Origin: Actinoplanes sp. TBRC 11911
Lineage (GTDB): Bacteria > Actinomycetota > Actinomycetes > Mycobacteriales > Micromonosporaceae
Reading direction: 5' to 3'
Length of the DNA: 64,000 nucleotides
Assembly: GCF_012933445.1 (NCBI RefSeq)
Contig: NZ_JABBNC010000040.1
Coordinates: forward strand, 33,792-97,791
The notes beneath the pieces were generated by a model, which was not told where the DNA came from, did not search any database, and saw only the letters and a list, made by a program, of their open reading frames with translations. The position numbers and the translations under genes were made by a program. Below are positions 1-7,943 of this stretch, piece by piece. The first letter of the stretch is position 1, and each line of letters starts with the position of its first letter.

Positions 1-378
1 CAGATCGCCCACAACGAGGCCAACGGCATCACGCCGACGGCCCTCCGCAAGAAGATCCACGACATCCTGGACGACATCTACCGCGAGGCCGAGGACACCG
101 ACGCCGCGGTCGCCGGCCCGATGGTCGGCGGCGGCGGGCGGCAGATGTCCCGTGGCAAGGGCCCGGTCCCCGAGACCAGGTCGAAGGGCCGCGGCTCGGC
201 CGGCCCGGCCCGCGCGGGCATGGCCCGTGCCGAACTGGCCCAGCTCATCCAGGACCTGAACGAGCAGATGCTGGCCGCGGCGCGCGAGCTGCAGTTCGAG
301 CTGGCCGCCCGCATCCGCGACGAGATGTCCGAGCTGAAGAAGGAGCTGCGCGGCATGGACCTGGCCGGCGTGAAGTAG
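1..378 (+). CDS. uvrB: UvrB C-terminus (5' end outside window)
   Basis: This is the last 125 residues of excinuclease ABC subunit B, the damage-verifying helicase of nucleotide excision repair; the frame is open from base 1 and stops with TAG at 376-378. The opening residues (QIAHNEANGITPTALRKKIH) are the conserved stretch after UvrB's helicase core. A Gly/Arg-rich linker follows, then a UVR coiled-coil domain over the last 50 residues (AELAQLIQDLNEQM, AARELQFELAARIRDE), which binds the UVR domain of UvrC. The helicase motifs lie upstream of the window. uvrA (39.5 kb) and uvrC (43.3 kb) are on the same strand further on. Confidence 0.95.
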   Translation, partial: QIAHNEANGITPTALRKKIHDILDDIYREAEDTDAAVAGPMVGGGGRQMSRGKGPVPETRSKGRGSAGPARAGMARAELAQLIQDLNEQMLAAARELQFELAARIRDEMSELKKELRGMDLAGVK

Positions 379-556
379 CCCCACCCGCGCCGGCCCCGCC
401 GCCGCGGGTCGGCCGCACCGGGCACCGGCGCTCTGCCGCACCGGCGCTCTGCCGCGGGCCGGCGCTGGGCGGGTCGGCGCATACGTCTTGGCTTCGTGTG
501 ACGCCGGACCACGCGGGGTGGCGGCCCCGCTAGGTGGACTCGCCACTCCGCCTGGC

Positions 557-665
557 GGCCTGACCCCGGCCGGTGGCCTGACCCCGGCCGGTGGCCTGAC
601 CCCGGCCGGTGGCCTGACCCGCCCGGTGGCCTGACCCTGGCCGGTGGCCTGACTCCGCCCGGCGG
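557..665. repeat. 18-bp tandem repeat
   Basis: Six consecutive units of about 18 bases begin GGCCTGACC at 557, 575, 593, 611, 628 and 646; consensus GGCCTGACCCCGGCCGGT. The fourth unit is one base short and the last two carry substitutions. Each unit contains the self-complementary CCGGCCGG core. The array lies between uvrB and terC with no reading frame of interest. Confidence 0.8.
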
Positions 666-864
666 AACCGACGCCCCGTCCTCGGCCGTCACGGTCACCC
701 CGCACCCAGGCCGCCGCGACGCCGACCCGCGCCAACGTGCCGGTCTGGCGCTGGCGCGGTGCGGACCTTGGCCGGCGCGGTGCCGTTCTGGCCGACACGG
801 TGCAATCGTTTCGGGCGCGCGGCCGTCGTGCCAGGCCCGGGCTTGCAACATGCTTCTGGCCAGT

Positions 865-1031
865 GCCCGTCTCATCATTCGGACGCAAACGTCTACATCA
901 TGGGCGACCATCCGAATAGGACGATCGTTTTGCACGGACAAGCGGCTTTTGTGGCCGTCGTTCGGAGGCCGATTTCGAGACCTTGGAGAGTTGCGCCCAC
1001 ATACGAGCCATAACTCTCCAAGGTCTCGAAA
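865..1031 (+). repeat. Dispersed hairpin element, copy 1
   Basis: The right half is a perfect 20-base inverted repeat (TTTCGAGACCTTGGAGAGTT at 973-992, its complement at 1012-1031) with a 19-base loop. The left half (from GTCTCATCATTCGG at 869) contains CTACATCATGG near 892 and GGACGATCGT near 918. Both halves recur in the same order in the second copy at 46047-46210 on the other strand; the middle is not conserved. The long AT-richer stem is unlike a normal actinomycete terminator and has no T-tract. It may be a non-autonomous mobile element or a structured RNA; function unknown. Confidence 0.75.
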
Positions 1032-1394
1032 ATCCCGCTCGACGCCTGCCCAATGGCCGACTCAGCAAGCCAAGGCCCGACCGGCAGGGCCCGACCGGCA
1101 GGGCCCGACCAGCAAGCCATCAAACTAGCCTCCTAGGATGCACAGGTGCGGGAACCATTCACTCGCGCGAGCCTCCAACCAGCGGAAACCCCCAACCGAT
1201 GGAGACGAATGAAAATCTCATAACTCCCAAAACATCCCCAACACCACAGGGCCTGCCGGGGCCCTCCGGGTAACATGTAATGAGCAACCAGGCGAGCAGC
1301 ACATGACTCACCATTGACAACACATGGAGAGCCACTTCACGCTTTGCCGGGGTGCCCTGCCGCTGAGTCCCGGGATGGGACACAATGGCTAGCC

Positions 1395-1504
1395 GTAGGA
1401 GGGGAGTATTCCCTCGCGCAGGTCTCGTCAGCACGGAACGCCAACGGTTGGCGAACCCGGGGCCTGCGGTCACCCGCTCACGGGTGGCGGAAGAGACCTC
1501 CGAC
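1395..1504 (+). promoter_or_regulatory. yybP-ykoY-type (Mn2+) riboswitch ahead of terC
   Basis: The leader carries the hallmark GGGGAGTA (1401-1408) just after a P1 strand GTAGGAGG (1395-1402), which pairs with CCTCCGAC (1497-1504) with one mismatch. A second helix pairs GGTCTC (1421-1426) with GAGACC (1493-1498), and the CGTCAG segment after GGTCTC matches the conserved internal loop. yybP-ykoY riboswitches sense Mn2+ and very often precede TerC-family genes, which is exactly the position here, 69 bases before the start codon. Recognised by eye; no covariance model was run. Confidence 0.8.
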
Positions 1505-1573
1505 AGCCGCACGTCGCTGTGCCGCCTTCGTTGAGCGGACGCAGCGCCGAACCGTGTCTGCCGGAGGTCCTCG

Positions 1574-2569
1574 TTGAACGTTTCCGCTTGGGTGTGGATC
1601 GCCACCCTTCTCGCCCTGGGCGCCGTGCTCGCCGTCGATCTGCTGATCATCGGCCGGCGCCCGCACGAGCCTTCCATGAAGGAGTCGGGCGGATGGGTCG
1701 CGTTTTACATCGGTCTCGCCCTGCTGTTCGGGATCGGGCTCTGGACGGTCGCCGACGGACGTTCCGCGGTTGAGTTCTACACCGGCTGGCTCACCGAATA
1801 CTCATTGAGCGTCGACAATCTGTTCGTCTTCATGATTATCATGGCCCGGTTCGCGGTGCCGCGGCGTCTGCAGCAGAAGGTCCTGCTCATCGGCATCGTG
1901 GCTGCCCTGGTCATGCGCGGCGCGTTCATCGCCGCCGGCGCCGCCCTCATCGCGCAGTTCTCCTGGGTGTTCTACCTGTTCGGCGCATTCCTGGTCTACA
2001 CCGCGATCTCCCTCCTCCGGGAAGGCGAGAACGACGCGGACGACTTCAAGGAAAACATCCTGATCCGCTGGTCGAAGCGCGCGCTCCCGGTGAGTTCCTC
2101 ATTCGGCGACGGAAAGATGACCGTCATCGCCGAAACGGGCAAGCGCCTTTTCACCCCGATGCTCATCGTGATGATCGCCATCGGCACCACCGACCTGCTG
2201 TTCGCGCTCGATTCAATTCCGGCGATCTTCGGCATCACCAAAGAGCCATACCTCGTCTTCACCGCGAACGTCTTCGCCCTGATGGGCCTGCGCCAGCTCT
2301 ACTTCCTGCTGGGCGGCCTGCTGGAACGCATGGTCTACCTGAACATCGGCTTGTCCGCGGTCCTGGCATTCATCGGCGTCAAGCTTTTCCTTGAGGCCCT
2401 GCACACCAACAGCGTCCCGTTCATCAACAACGGCGACGGCGTCCACTGGGCCCCGGAAATCCCGATCTGGCTCTCCTTGCTGGTCATCATCGGCACCCTC
2501 GGCATCGCCACCGCCGCGAGCATCGCGAAATCCTCCAGAGACCGCAAAAAAGAGCTAGCCCACACCTAA
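1574..2569 (+). CDS. terC: TerC/Alx-family membrane protein
   Basis: A 331-residue integral membrane protein of the TerC/Alx family, whose studied members export Mn2+ or help metal loading during secretion. It has about eight hydrophobic segments. The family's acidic motifs sit in membrane: EYSLSVDNLFVF near residue 75 and TTDLLFALDSIPAIFGIT near 206, both with Asp residues proposed to bind metal. Length is typical. Translation begins at TTG (1574) with GGAGG at 1563-1567, six bases upstream. The Mn2+-type riboswitch just upstream suggests induction by manganese. Confidence 0.93.
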   Translation: MNVSAWVWIATLLALGAVLAVDLLIIGRRPHEPSMKESGGWVAFYIGLALLFGIGLWTVADGRSAVEFYTGWLTEYSLSVDNLFVFMIIMARFAVPRRLQQKVLLIGIVAALVMRGAFIAAGAALIAQFSWVFYLFGAFLVYTAISLLREGENDADDFKENILIRWSKRALPVSSSFGDGKMTVIAETGKRLFTPMLIVMIAIGTTDLLFALDSIPAIFGITKEPYLVFTANVFALMGLRQLYFLLGGLLERMVYLNIGLSAVLAFIGVKLFLEALHTNSVPFINNGDGVHWAPEIPIWLSLLVIIGTLGIATAASIAKSSRDRKKELAHT

Positions 2570-2754
2570 AAACCATTCCCCGGTACGCCTCGACACCCAC
2601 CCAACCGCACCACCACCACTCGCCTCCGGCGCTGCCGCCGCGACCTGACTCGCGGCGCCCGCTCCGTGCCGCGCGCCCCGGCCGGTTCAGGGGCCAGACT
2701 TAAACCGGGATTCCACACACCCGTGCCAGGCATGGGCAAGCACGACGCGCAGTG

Positions 2755-3009
2755 TGTGGGTAGCCCTGACGCTCGGGGCGGCGCAGATCCCCACACCCTG
2801 GGCGTGAGGCGCGGGGTGTGGGCAGCGGTAACGCTCGGGGTGGCGCAGGTCCCCACAGCCCGGGCGTGAGGCGCGGGGTGTGGGCAGCGGTAACGCTCGG
2901 GGCGGCGCAGGTCCCCACAGCCCGGGCGTGAGGCGCGGGGTGTGGGCAGCGGTAACGCTCGGGGCGGCGCAAGTCCCCACACCCTGGGCGTGAGGCGCGG
3001 GGTGTGGGG
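2755..3009. repeat. 62-bp tandem repeat between terC and typA
   Basis: Four near-identical 62-base units begin GCTCGGGG at 2771, 2833, 2895 and 2957, with a partial unit before the first. Each unit contains CCCCACA...TGTGGG complementary arms around GGGCGTGAGGCGC, so the array can form a series of hairpins; the last (CCCCACACCC/GGGTGTGGGG, about 2974-3008) is the strongest. It separates two convergent genes and may act as a bidirectional terminator. The remaining bases of the 2570-3040 gap hold nothing else I can identify. Confidence 0.85.
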
Positions 3010-3040
3010 AGGCGCTTTGCGGGGCGGGCCCGGAGCGGGG

Positions 3041-4906
3041 TTACTGCGCGTGCTTGCGCCGGGCCGCCTGGCGGCCGCGGGTCTGCTGGTCGAGGATGAC
3101 CTTGCGGATGCGGATCGCGACCGGGGTCACCTCGACGCACTCGTCCTCGCGGCAGAACTCCAGGGCCTGCTCCAGGGACAGCTTGCGCGGCGGGATCAGC
3201 TTCTCGGTCTCGTCGGAGGTCGACGCCCGCATGTTCGTGAGCTTCTTCTCCTTGGTGATGTTGACGTCCATGTCGTCGTTGCGGGAGTTCTCGCCGACGA
3301 TCATGCCCTCGTACACCTCGGTGGTGGGCTCGACGAACAGCTGGCCGCGCTCCTGCAGGTTGGTCATGGCGAACGGGGTCACCACGCCGGCGCGGTCGGC
3401 CACCAGCGAACCGTTGTTGCGGGTGCGCAGCTCGCCGAACCACGGCTCGTAGTCCTCGAACAGGTGGTGCATGATGCCGGTGCCGCGGGTCTCGGTGAGG
3501 AACTCGGTGCGGAAGCCGATCAGGCCGCGGGCCGGGACGAGCCACTCCATGCGCAGCCAGCCGGTGCCGTGGTTGATCAGCTGCTCCATGCGGCCCTTGC
3601 GGGTGGACAGGAGCTGGGTGATCGCGCCCATGAACTCGTCCGGCGCGTCGATGGTGAGGCGCTCGACCGGCTCGTAGAGCTTGCCGTCGATGGTCTTGGT
3701 GACCACCTGGGGCTTGCCGACGGTCAGCTCGTACGACTCGCGGCGCATCTGCTCGACCAGGATGGCCAGCGCGAGCTCACCGCGGCCCTGGACCTCCCAC
3801 GCGTCGGGGCGGTCCGTGTTGATCACCCGGAGGGAGACGTTGCCGATCAGTTCGCGGTCCAGGCGGTCCTTCACCATGCGGGCGGTGACCTTGCTGCCCT
3901 TGGCGCGGCCGACCAGCGGCGACGTGTTCGTGCCGAGGGTCATCGAGATGGCCGGCTCGTCGACGGTGATCAGGGGCAGCGGGACCGGGTTCTCGGCGTC
4001 GGCGAGGGTCTCGCCGATCATGATCTCGGGGATGCCCGCGACGGCCATGATGTCGCCGGGGCCGGCGCTTTCGGCGGGCTTGCGGTCGAGGCCCTCGGTC
4101 AGCAGCAGCTCGGAGATCCGGACCCGCTCGACCGTGCCGTCGGTGCGGCACCAGGCGACCGTCTGGCCCTTGCGGATCGTGCCCTCGTGCACGCGGCACA
4201 GGGCGAGCCGGCCCAGGAAGGGCGAGGCGTCCAGGTTGACGACGTGCGCCTGCAACGGCGCGTCCTCGTGGTACGTCGGCGCGGGGATGGTCTCGAGGAT
4301 CGTGGTGAACAGGGACTCGAGGTTGTCGCTGTCCTGCGGGACGGTGCCGTCCGCGGGCTGGGTCAGCGACGCGATGCCGTCACGCGCACACGCGTACACG
4401 ATGGGGAACTCGATCTGGGAGTCCTCGGCGTCGAGGTCGAAGAACAGGGCGTAGGTGTCGTCGACGACCTCCTTGATCCGGGCGTCCGGGCGGTCCACCT
4501 TGTTGATCACCAGGATGATCGGCAGGCGGGCCTGGAGGGCCTTGCGCAGCACGAAGCGGGTCTGTGGGAGCGGCCCCTCGGAGGCGTCGACCAGGAGAAC
4601 CACCCCGTCGACCATGGTGAGGCCGCGCTCGACCTCACCGCCGAAGTCGGCGTGGCCGGGGGTGTCGATGATGTTGATGGTCACGGGTTTGCCGTCGACC
4701 GGCTGGTAGCTGATCGCCGTGTTCTTGGCGAGAATGGTGATGCCCTTTTCCCGCTCCAGGTCCATCGAGTCCATGGCACGGTCGGTCATCTCGCCGCGTG
4801 CGTGGGACTGTCCGCCCTGCCGCAGCATGGCGTCGACCAGGGTTGTCTTGCCATGGTCGACGTGAGCGATGATGGCGACGTTGCGGAGGTCGGTGCGGGT
4901 CTGCAT
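3041..4906 (-). CDS. typA: Translational GTPase TypA/BipA
   Basis: A 621-residue ribosome-associated GTPase of the TypA/BipA family, involved in 50S assembly and stress adaptation. The N-terminal G domain shows G1 AHVDHGKTTLV (about residue 13), G3 DTPGHADFGGEVERG and G4 NKVDRPDAR; EF-G-like domains III/V and the TypA-specific C-terminal domain follow. The start at 4906 (MQTRTDLRNVAI) was preferred to an upstream in-frame ATG because homologues begin here and AGAGG lies five bases ahead; the longer form would add a Pro-rich tail. It ends at the tandem-repeat array, convergent with terC. Confidence 0.95.
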   Translation of the reverse strand: MQTRTDLRNVAIIAHVDHGKTTLVDAMLRQGGQSHARGEMTDRAMDSMDLEREKGITILAKNTAISYQPVDGKPVTINIIDTPGHADFGGEVERGLTMVDGVVLLVDASEGPLPQTRFVLRKALQARLPIILVINKVDRPDARIKEVVDDTYALFFDLDAEDSQIEFPIVYACARDGIASLTQPADGTVPQDSDNLESLFTTILETIPAPTYHEDAPLQAHVVNLDASPFLGRLALCRVHEGTIRKGQTVAWCRTDGTVERVRISELLLTEGLDRKPAESAGPGDIMAVAGIPEIMIGETLADAENPVPLPLITVDEPAISMTLGTNTSPLVGRAKGSKVTARMVKDRLDRELIGNVSLRVINTDRPDAWEVQGRGELALAILVEQMRRESYELTVGKPQVVTKTIDGKLYEPVERLTIDAPDEFMGAITQLLSTRKGRMEQLINHGTGWLRMEWLVPARGLIGFRTEFLTETRGTGIMHHLFEDYEPWFGELRTRNNGSLVADRAGVVTPFAMTNLQERGQLFVEPTTEVYEGMIVGENSRNDDMDVNITKEKKLTNMRASTSDETEKLIPPRKLSLEQALEFCREDECVEVTPVAIRIRKVILDQQTRGRQAARRKHAQ

Positions 4907-5088
4907 ACCTCTATTGTCCCCGGTCTTCGCGGGGCGCGGCGGGGGAGGGGTCGAAGGCCGGTGGATGCGCCGTTTGTCCGAATCCTCGGGGCACATTAGG
5001 GGATGCATGAGACGAATCTTGGGGCTGCGGAGGCGATTCCCGACCTGTTAGCGTGCGCCCGGTCCACGCGCACGGGGGAAGGAATTCG

Positions 5089-5892
5089 ATGTCCAAAAAG
5101 CGGCATTTGGGATTAGTTGCGCTGGTGGTGCTCTTCGTTGCGGCGGGGTGCGGGGTGGTCGGCGGGAACGCGGCCGGGCAGGTGCAACCCAACTTCGTCG
5201 CCGCGTCGCCGACCGACACCGGCCCGGCGTTCGAGCCGATCACCGATCCGCCGACGACCGAGCCCGCGCCCAAGCCGTCCAGCAGCAAGCCCAAGCCGAA
5301 GCCGAGCAAGACGACGACGAAGCCGACGCCGACCGAGGACCCGAACAACTTCCAGCCGCCGGCCTGCGCACACTACGAGGGCAAGGCGGTCTCCAAGGCG
5401 AAGGCCAAGGCGGCCCTGAACGCCGCGGCGGCCCAGCACTACTGGCCGGGCTCGGCGCCCACGCTGGTCGTCTCCTCGGATCTGGTCCGGGCCATCTCGT
5501 GGAACGAGAGCGGCTGGCAGTCCAACATCGTGAACTGCGACGGCGGGTACGGGCTGATGCAGGTCATGCCGGACACGGTCGACATGATGAACACCCGGTT
5601 CGAGAAGACGTACGACTCGCACGTCTATCAGCAGAACGCGGAGATCGGGGCGAACTACCTGGCGTGGCTGACCCGCAACATCGGCGACAATCACTTCGGC
5701 GGGGATTACAGCCTGAGCACCTCGAAGTGCAAGTCGACCACGTCGTGGTGCCTGCTCAACGCCGTGATCGCCGCGTACCACGCCGGGGTGGGCACGATCG
5801 ACTCGGCCGCGAGCAGCAAGAAGCTGCCAGCCACCGATTACGTGTACGTCGTACGGTCGCTGATGTCCTCGTGTTATTGCGACAGGTACTGA
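5089..5892 (+). CDS. Lytic transglycosylase-like lipoprotein
   Basis: A 267-residue exported protein. Residues 1-25 form a lipoprotein signal peptide (MSKKRHLGL..., lipobox VAAGC). A Pro/Thr/Lys-rich linker (about 45-90) should cross the cell wall, and the C-terminal half is a goose-lysozyme-like SLT domain. The catalytic Glu is in ISWNESGWQ, and the family's GYGLMQVMP and IGANYLAWL motifs follow. It would cleave the MurNAc-GlcNAc bond of peptidoglycan, giving 1,6-anhydro ends. ATG at 5089 has GGGGAAGGAA just upstream; a longer frame from GTG 5053 lacks a signal-peptide start. Four Cys in the enzyme domain may form disulfides. Confidence 0.88.
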   Translation: MSKKRHLGLVALVVLFVAAGCGVVGGNAAGQVQPNFVAASPTDTGPAFEPITDPPTTEPAPKPSSSKPKPKPSKTTTKPTPTEDPNNFQPPACAHYEGKAVSKAKAKAALNAAAAQHYWPGSAPTLVVSSDLVRAISWNESGWQSNIVNCDGGYGLMQVMPDTVDMMNTRFEKTYDSHVYQQNAEIGANYLAWLTRNIGDNHFGGDYSLSTSKCKSTTSWCLLNAVIAAYHAGVGTIDSAASSKKLPATDYVYVVRSLMSSCYCDRY

Positions 5893-6043
5893 CGCGCTAC
5901 ACTTGCGATACCCCGGGATGAGTGCGCGTGCTCGCGCTGTAGTAATCTCTCGGGGTTGTCTTGTGTTGATGATGCTGGCGAGCTGCACCGGACTTGCTAG
6001 GAAACCGGAAGCTTGTGCAGCTCACCCTAAGGAGCCCTACGCA

Positions 6044-6466
6044 ATGCCGCCCAAGAAGAAGACCCATGAGGTAACCCTCGCGCTTGAGGCGGGTAACGCC
6101 GCGATGGTCGACCTCGGCAAGATGCTTGGTCCGACCGGGGCCAACATGCGTGCTGTCAAGGTCGAGTACGACGAGGCGACGTCGAAGAACCGCGGCGAGA
6201 TCATTCCGGTCATCGTCTCGGTCTACGAGGACCGCAGCCACTCGCTGACCTACAAGACGCCGCCGACCAGCTTCCTGATCCGCAAGGCTCTGGGCATCCA
6301 GTCGGGCGCGTCCAACCCGCTGACCCAGACGGTGGGCACGCTCAGCCAGCAGCAGGTCAAGGAAATCGCCGAGCGCAAGCTTCCCGACCTCAACGCGAAC
6401 GACTTGGACGCCGCGATCAAGGTCGTCTCCGGCACCGCCCGTTCCATGGGTGTCAAGGTCGCCTGA
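6044..6466 (+). CDS. Divergent ribosomal protein L11 paralogue
   Basis: A 140-residue protein clearly of the uL11 family: C-terminal KLPDLNANDLDAAIKVVSGTARSMGVKV is almost canonical, and the TPPTSFLIRKALGIQSG and VYEDRS segments match. The N-terminal domain is unusual: where normal L11 has the Pro-rich segment with two prolines that contact 23S rRNA and thiopeptide drugs, this has AGNAAMVDLGKMLGPTG and lacks them. The gene stands alone, not beside nusG or rplA, with AAGGAG eight bases before ATG and a strong terminator after it. Probably an accessory ribosomal protein; the role in altered stringent response or thiopeptide tolerance is inference. Confidence 0.88.
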   Translation: MPPKKKTHEVTLALEAGNAAMVDLGKMLGPTGANMRAVKVEYDEATSKNRGEIIPVIVSVYEDRSHSLTYKTPPTSFLIRKALGIQSGASNPLTQTVGTLSQQQVKEIAERKLPDLNANDLDAAIKVVSGTARSMGVKVA

Positions 6467-6479
6467 CAAAAAGCGTCGA

Positions 6480-6511
6480 AAAGGCGGGCCCTCGAAAGAG
6501 GGCCCGCCTTT
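6480..6511. terminator. Bidirectional intrinsic terminator
   Basis: A perfect 14-base stem (6480-6493 with 6498-6511) carries a GAAA tetraloop; the arms read AAAGGCGGGCCCTC and its complement, giving A/T runs on both sides. It lies between two convergent genes, the L11 paralogue and the ClpP-like gene, and can stop transcription from both. Confidence 0.92.
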
Positions 6512-6530
6512 CGCATCAAAACCGGGAAGA

Positions 6531-7136
6531 TCACGCCTTCCCGACGATCTCCTGAATCAGGCCGTACTCCAAGGCCTCCGGCGCGGTCAGGCTGCGCCCG
6601 TTGTGCATGTCGTCCTCGATCCGGCTGCGCGCCTGACCGGTGACCTCGACCAGCCGCAACGTGACCTCCTCGAGCTCGCGCAGATGCTGCCCGGCGGCCC
6701 GCGCCACCTCGTCGGCGGTGCCGGTCACCCCGGTCGCCCGCGGCTCGGTCAGCCGGAAGCGCGCGTGCCGGTACGCCGAGCGTTTCTCCGCCGCGGCCAG
6801 CACCCCGACCACGGCGCCGGCCGCCTGGGACGTGACCAGCGCGTGCACCGGCGAGATCATCGAGTCGAGCACGTCGAGCACGGCCAGCGCCGCGGTCAGC
6901 TCACCGCCGTCGCTGGCGATGTGCAGCTGCACCGGGGACGGGCCGGCCGCGTCCAGCGTGAGCAGGGCCGCCGCGACGCCGGACGCCGCGTCGCCGGTGA
7001 GCGGGCCGCGGATCATGACGATCCGCTGGTCGAACAGGCGTTCCTCGAGCCAGTCGGGCACTCCGGGTGCAACAGGCGCGGCCGGTTGCCGCCAGGGTTC
7101 GGGGGATTGCGGGGGCTGCCCCCATCGAAGGTGCAC
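6531..7136 (-). CDS. ClpP-like protein lacking catalytic Ser and His
   Basis: A 201-residue member of the ClpP/crotonase-fold family. The family skeleton is clear: the DQRIVMIRGPLTGD strand, IASDGGELTAALAVLDVLDSM, and the C-terminal SLTAPEALEYGLIQEIVG. The nucleophile motif, normally GQAASMG, is SQAAGAVVG, so Ser is replaced by Gly, and the IHQP His motif is LTEP. The Asp-containing segment IEDDMHNG remains. It is therefore probably a non-proteolytic paralogue, perhaps a structural subunit of a mixed Clp ring. The GTG start at 7136 has GGGAGG five bases upstream; an open frame further upstream is not coding-like. Confidence 0.82.
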   Translation of the reverse strand: MHLRWGQPPQSPEPWRQPAAPVAPGVPDWLEERLFDQRIVMIRGPLTGDAASGVAAALLTLDAAGPSPVQLHIASDGGELTAALAVLDVLDSMISPVHALVTSQAAGAVVGVLAAAEKRSAYRHARFRLTEPRATGVTGTADEVARAAGQHLRELEEVTLRLVEVTGQARSRIEDDMHNGRSLTAPEALEYGLIQEIVGKA

Positions 7137-7259
7137 CGATACCTCCCAGCCGGAACGGCGAGCCGGAAAAAGCCAGCCTATCCACAGCGTCGCGCATCGA
7201 CAGTCGCTTCCGCTCTGGGCAGACTGGGCTACGGGTGACGAGAGCCACAGGAGGCAGAG

Positions 7260-7862
7260 ATGGAACTGGACCCGGCCAAGACCGCGCTTGTCCTGATCGA
7301 ATACCAGAACGAGTTCACCAGCGACGGCGGCGTCCTGCACGGCGCGGTGGCCCCGGTGATGGAGAAGACCGGGATGCTGGCCAAGACGGCGGCACTGGTC
7401 GCGGCGGCCCGGGAGAAGGGCGTGACGATCATGCACGCGCCGATCACGTTCCAGGCCGGCTTCGGCGAGCTGTCGCGTCATCCGTACGGGATCCTCAAAG
7501 GGGTGGTCGACGGCAACGCGTTCGTGAAGGGCACCTGGGGTGCGGCGATCGTGGACGAGCTGACCCCCGCCGCCGGCGACATCGTGATCGAGGGTAAGCG
7601 CGGGCTGGACACGTTCGCCAGCACGAACCTCGACTTCATCCTGCGTAGCAAGGGCATCGAGACGGTCATTCTGGGTGGCTTCCTGACGAACTGCTGCGTC
7701 GAGTCGACGATGCGCAGCGCGTACGAGAACGGCTATCGGGTGATCACGGTGACCGACTGCATGGCGGCGACCTCGCCGGAGGAGCACGACAACGCCATCG
7801 CGTACGACTTCCCGATGTTCTCGCACCCGATGGAGTCCGCGAAGGTGATGGAGAACCTGTAG
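7260..7862 (+). CDS. Isochorismatase-family cysteine hydrolase
   Basis: A 200-residue alpha/beta hydrolase of the isochorismatase/nicotinamidase-like superfamily. Expected catalytic positions: an acidic residue in LIEYQNEF (Glu where most members have Asp), Lys in FVKGTWGAAI, and the nucleophilic Cys in GGFLTNCCVESTMRSAYENGY. Substrate cannot be told from sequence. GGAGG lies seven bases ahead of the ATG. It is divergent from the ClpP-like gene with about 120 bases between the starts, so they may share a regulatory region. Confidence 0.88.
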   Translation: MELDPAKTALVLIEYQNEFTSDGGVLHGAVAPVMEKTGMLAKTAALVAAAREKGVTIMHAPITFQAGFGELSRHPYGILKGVVDGNAFVKGTWGAAIVDELTPAAGDIVIEGKRGLDTFASTNLDFILRSKGIETVILGGFLTNCCVESTMRSAYENGYRVITVTDCMAATSPEEHDNAIAYDFPMFSHPMESAKVMENL

Positions 7863-7943
7863 GTCAGGAATCAAGAAGCGCCGGCCCTCGGTTCGCCCGT
7901 AGCGTCGTTCCCGTACCCGCAAGGAACGACGGAGGGAATGATC

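Larger units (their letters stand above)
379..1394. other. Repeat-rich intergenic region between uvrB and terC
   Basis: No convincing gene lies in this kilobase. It holds short GC-rich direct repeats just after uvrB (a 16-base unit around 425-455), an 18-base tandem array (557-665), the first copy of the long hairpin element (865-1031), and a triple GCCCGACCGGCAGG-type repeat near 1074-1110. A TTGACA hexamer at 1314-1319 could be a -35 box for the riboswitch-terC transcript, but I could not see a matching -10. Open frames crossing it are compositional artefacts. Confidence 0.6.

Noticed and set aside
893..1123. Open frame on the minus strand across the hairpin element, with a similar peptide (ETLESYGSYVG) at 45727-46167
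   Set aside because: The shared peptide is only the translation of the conserved hairpin DNA; flanks are unrelated and there is no ribosome-binding site.
2687..3545. Long minus-strand frames with repeated ALPLPTPRASRPG-type peptides
   Set aside because: They are translations of the 62-base tandem repeat and run into antisense of typA.
2942..4999. 685-codon plus-strand open frame opposite typA
   Set aside because: Antisense of a clearly conserved GTPase gene; long opposite-strand frames are expected at this G+C content.
5893..6043. N-terminal extension of the L11 paralogue giving a lipoprotein-like start (MMLASCTG)
   Set aside because: The internal ATG at 6044 has a perfect AAGGAG and begins the normal L11 sequence; the extension resembles a signal by chance.
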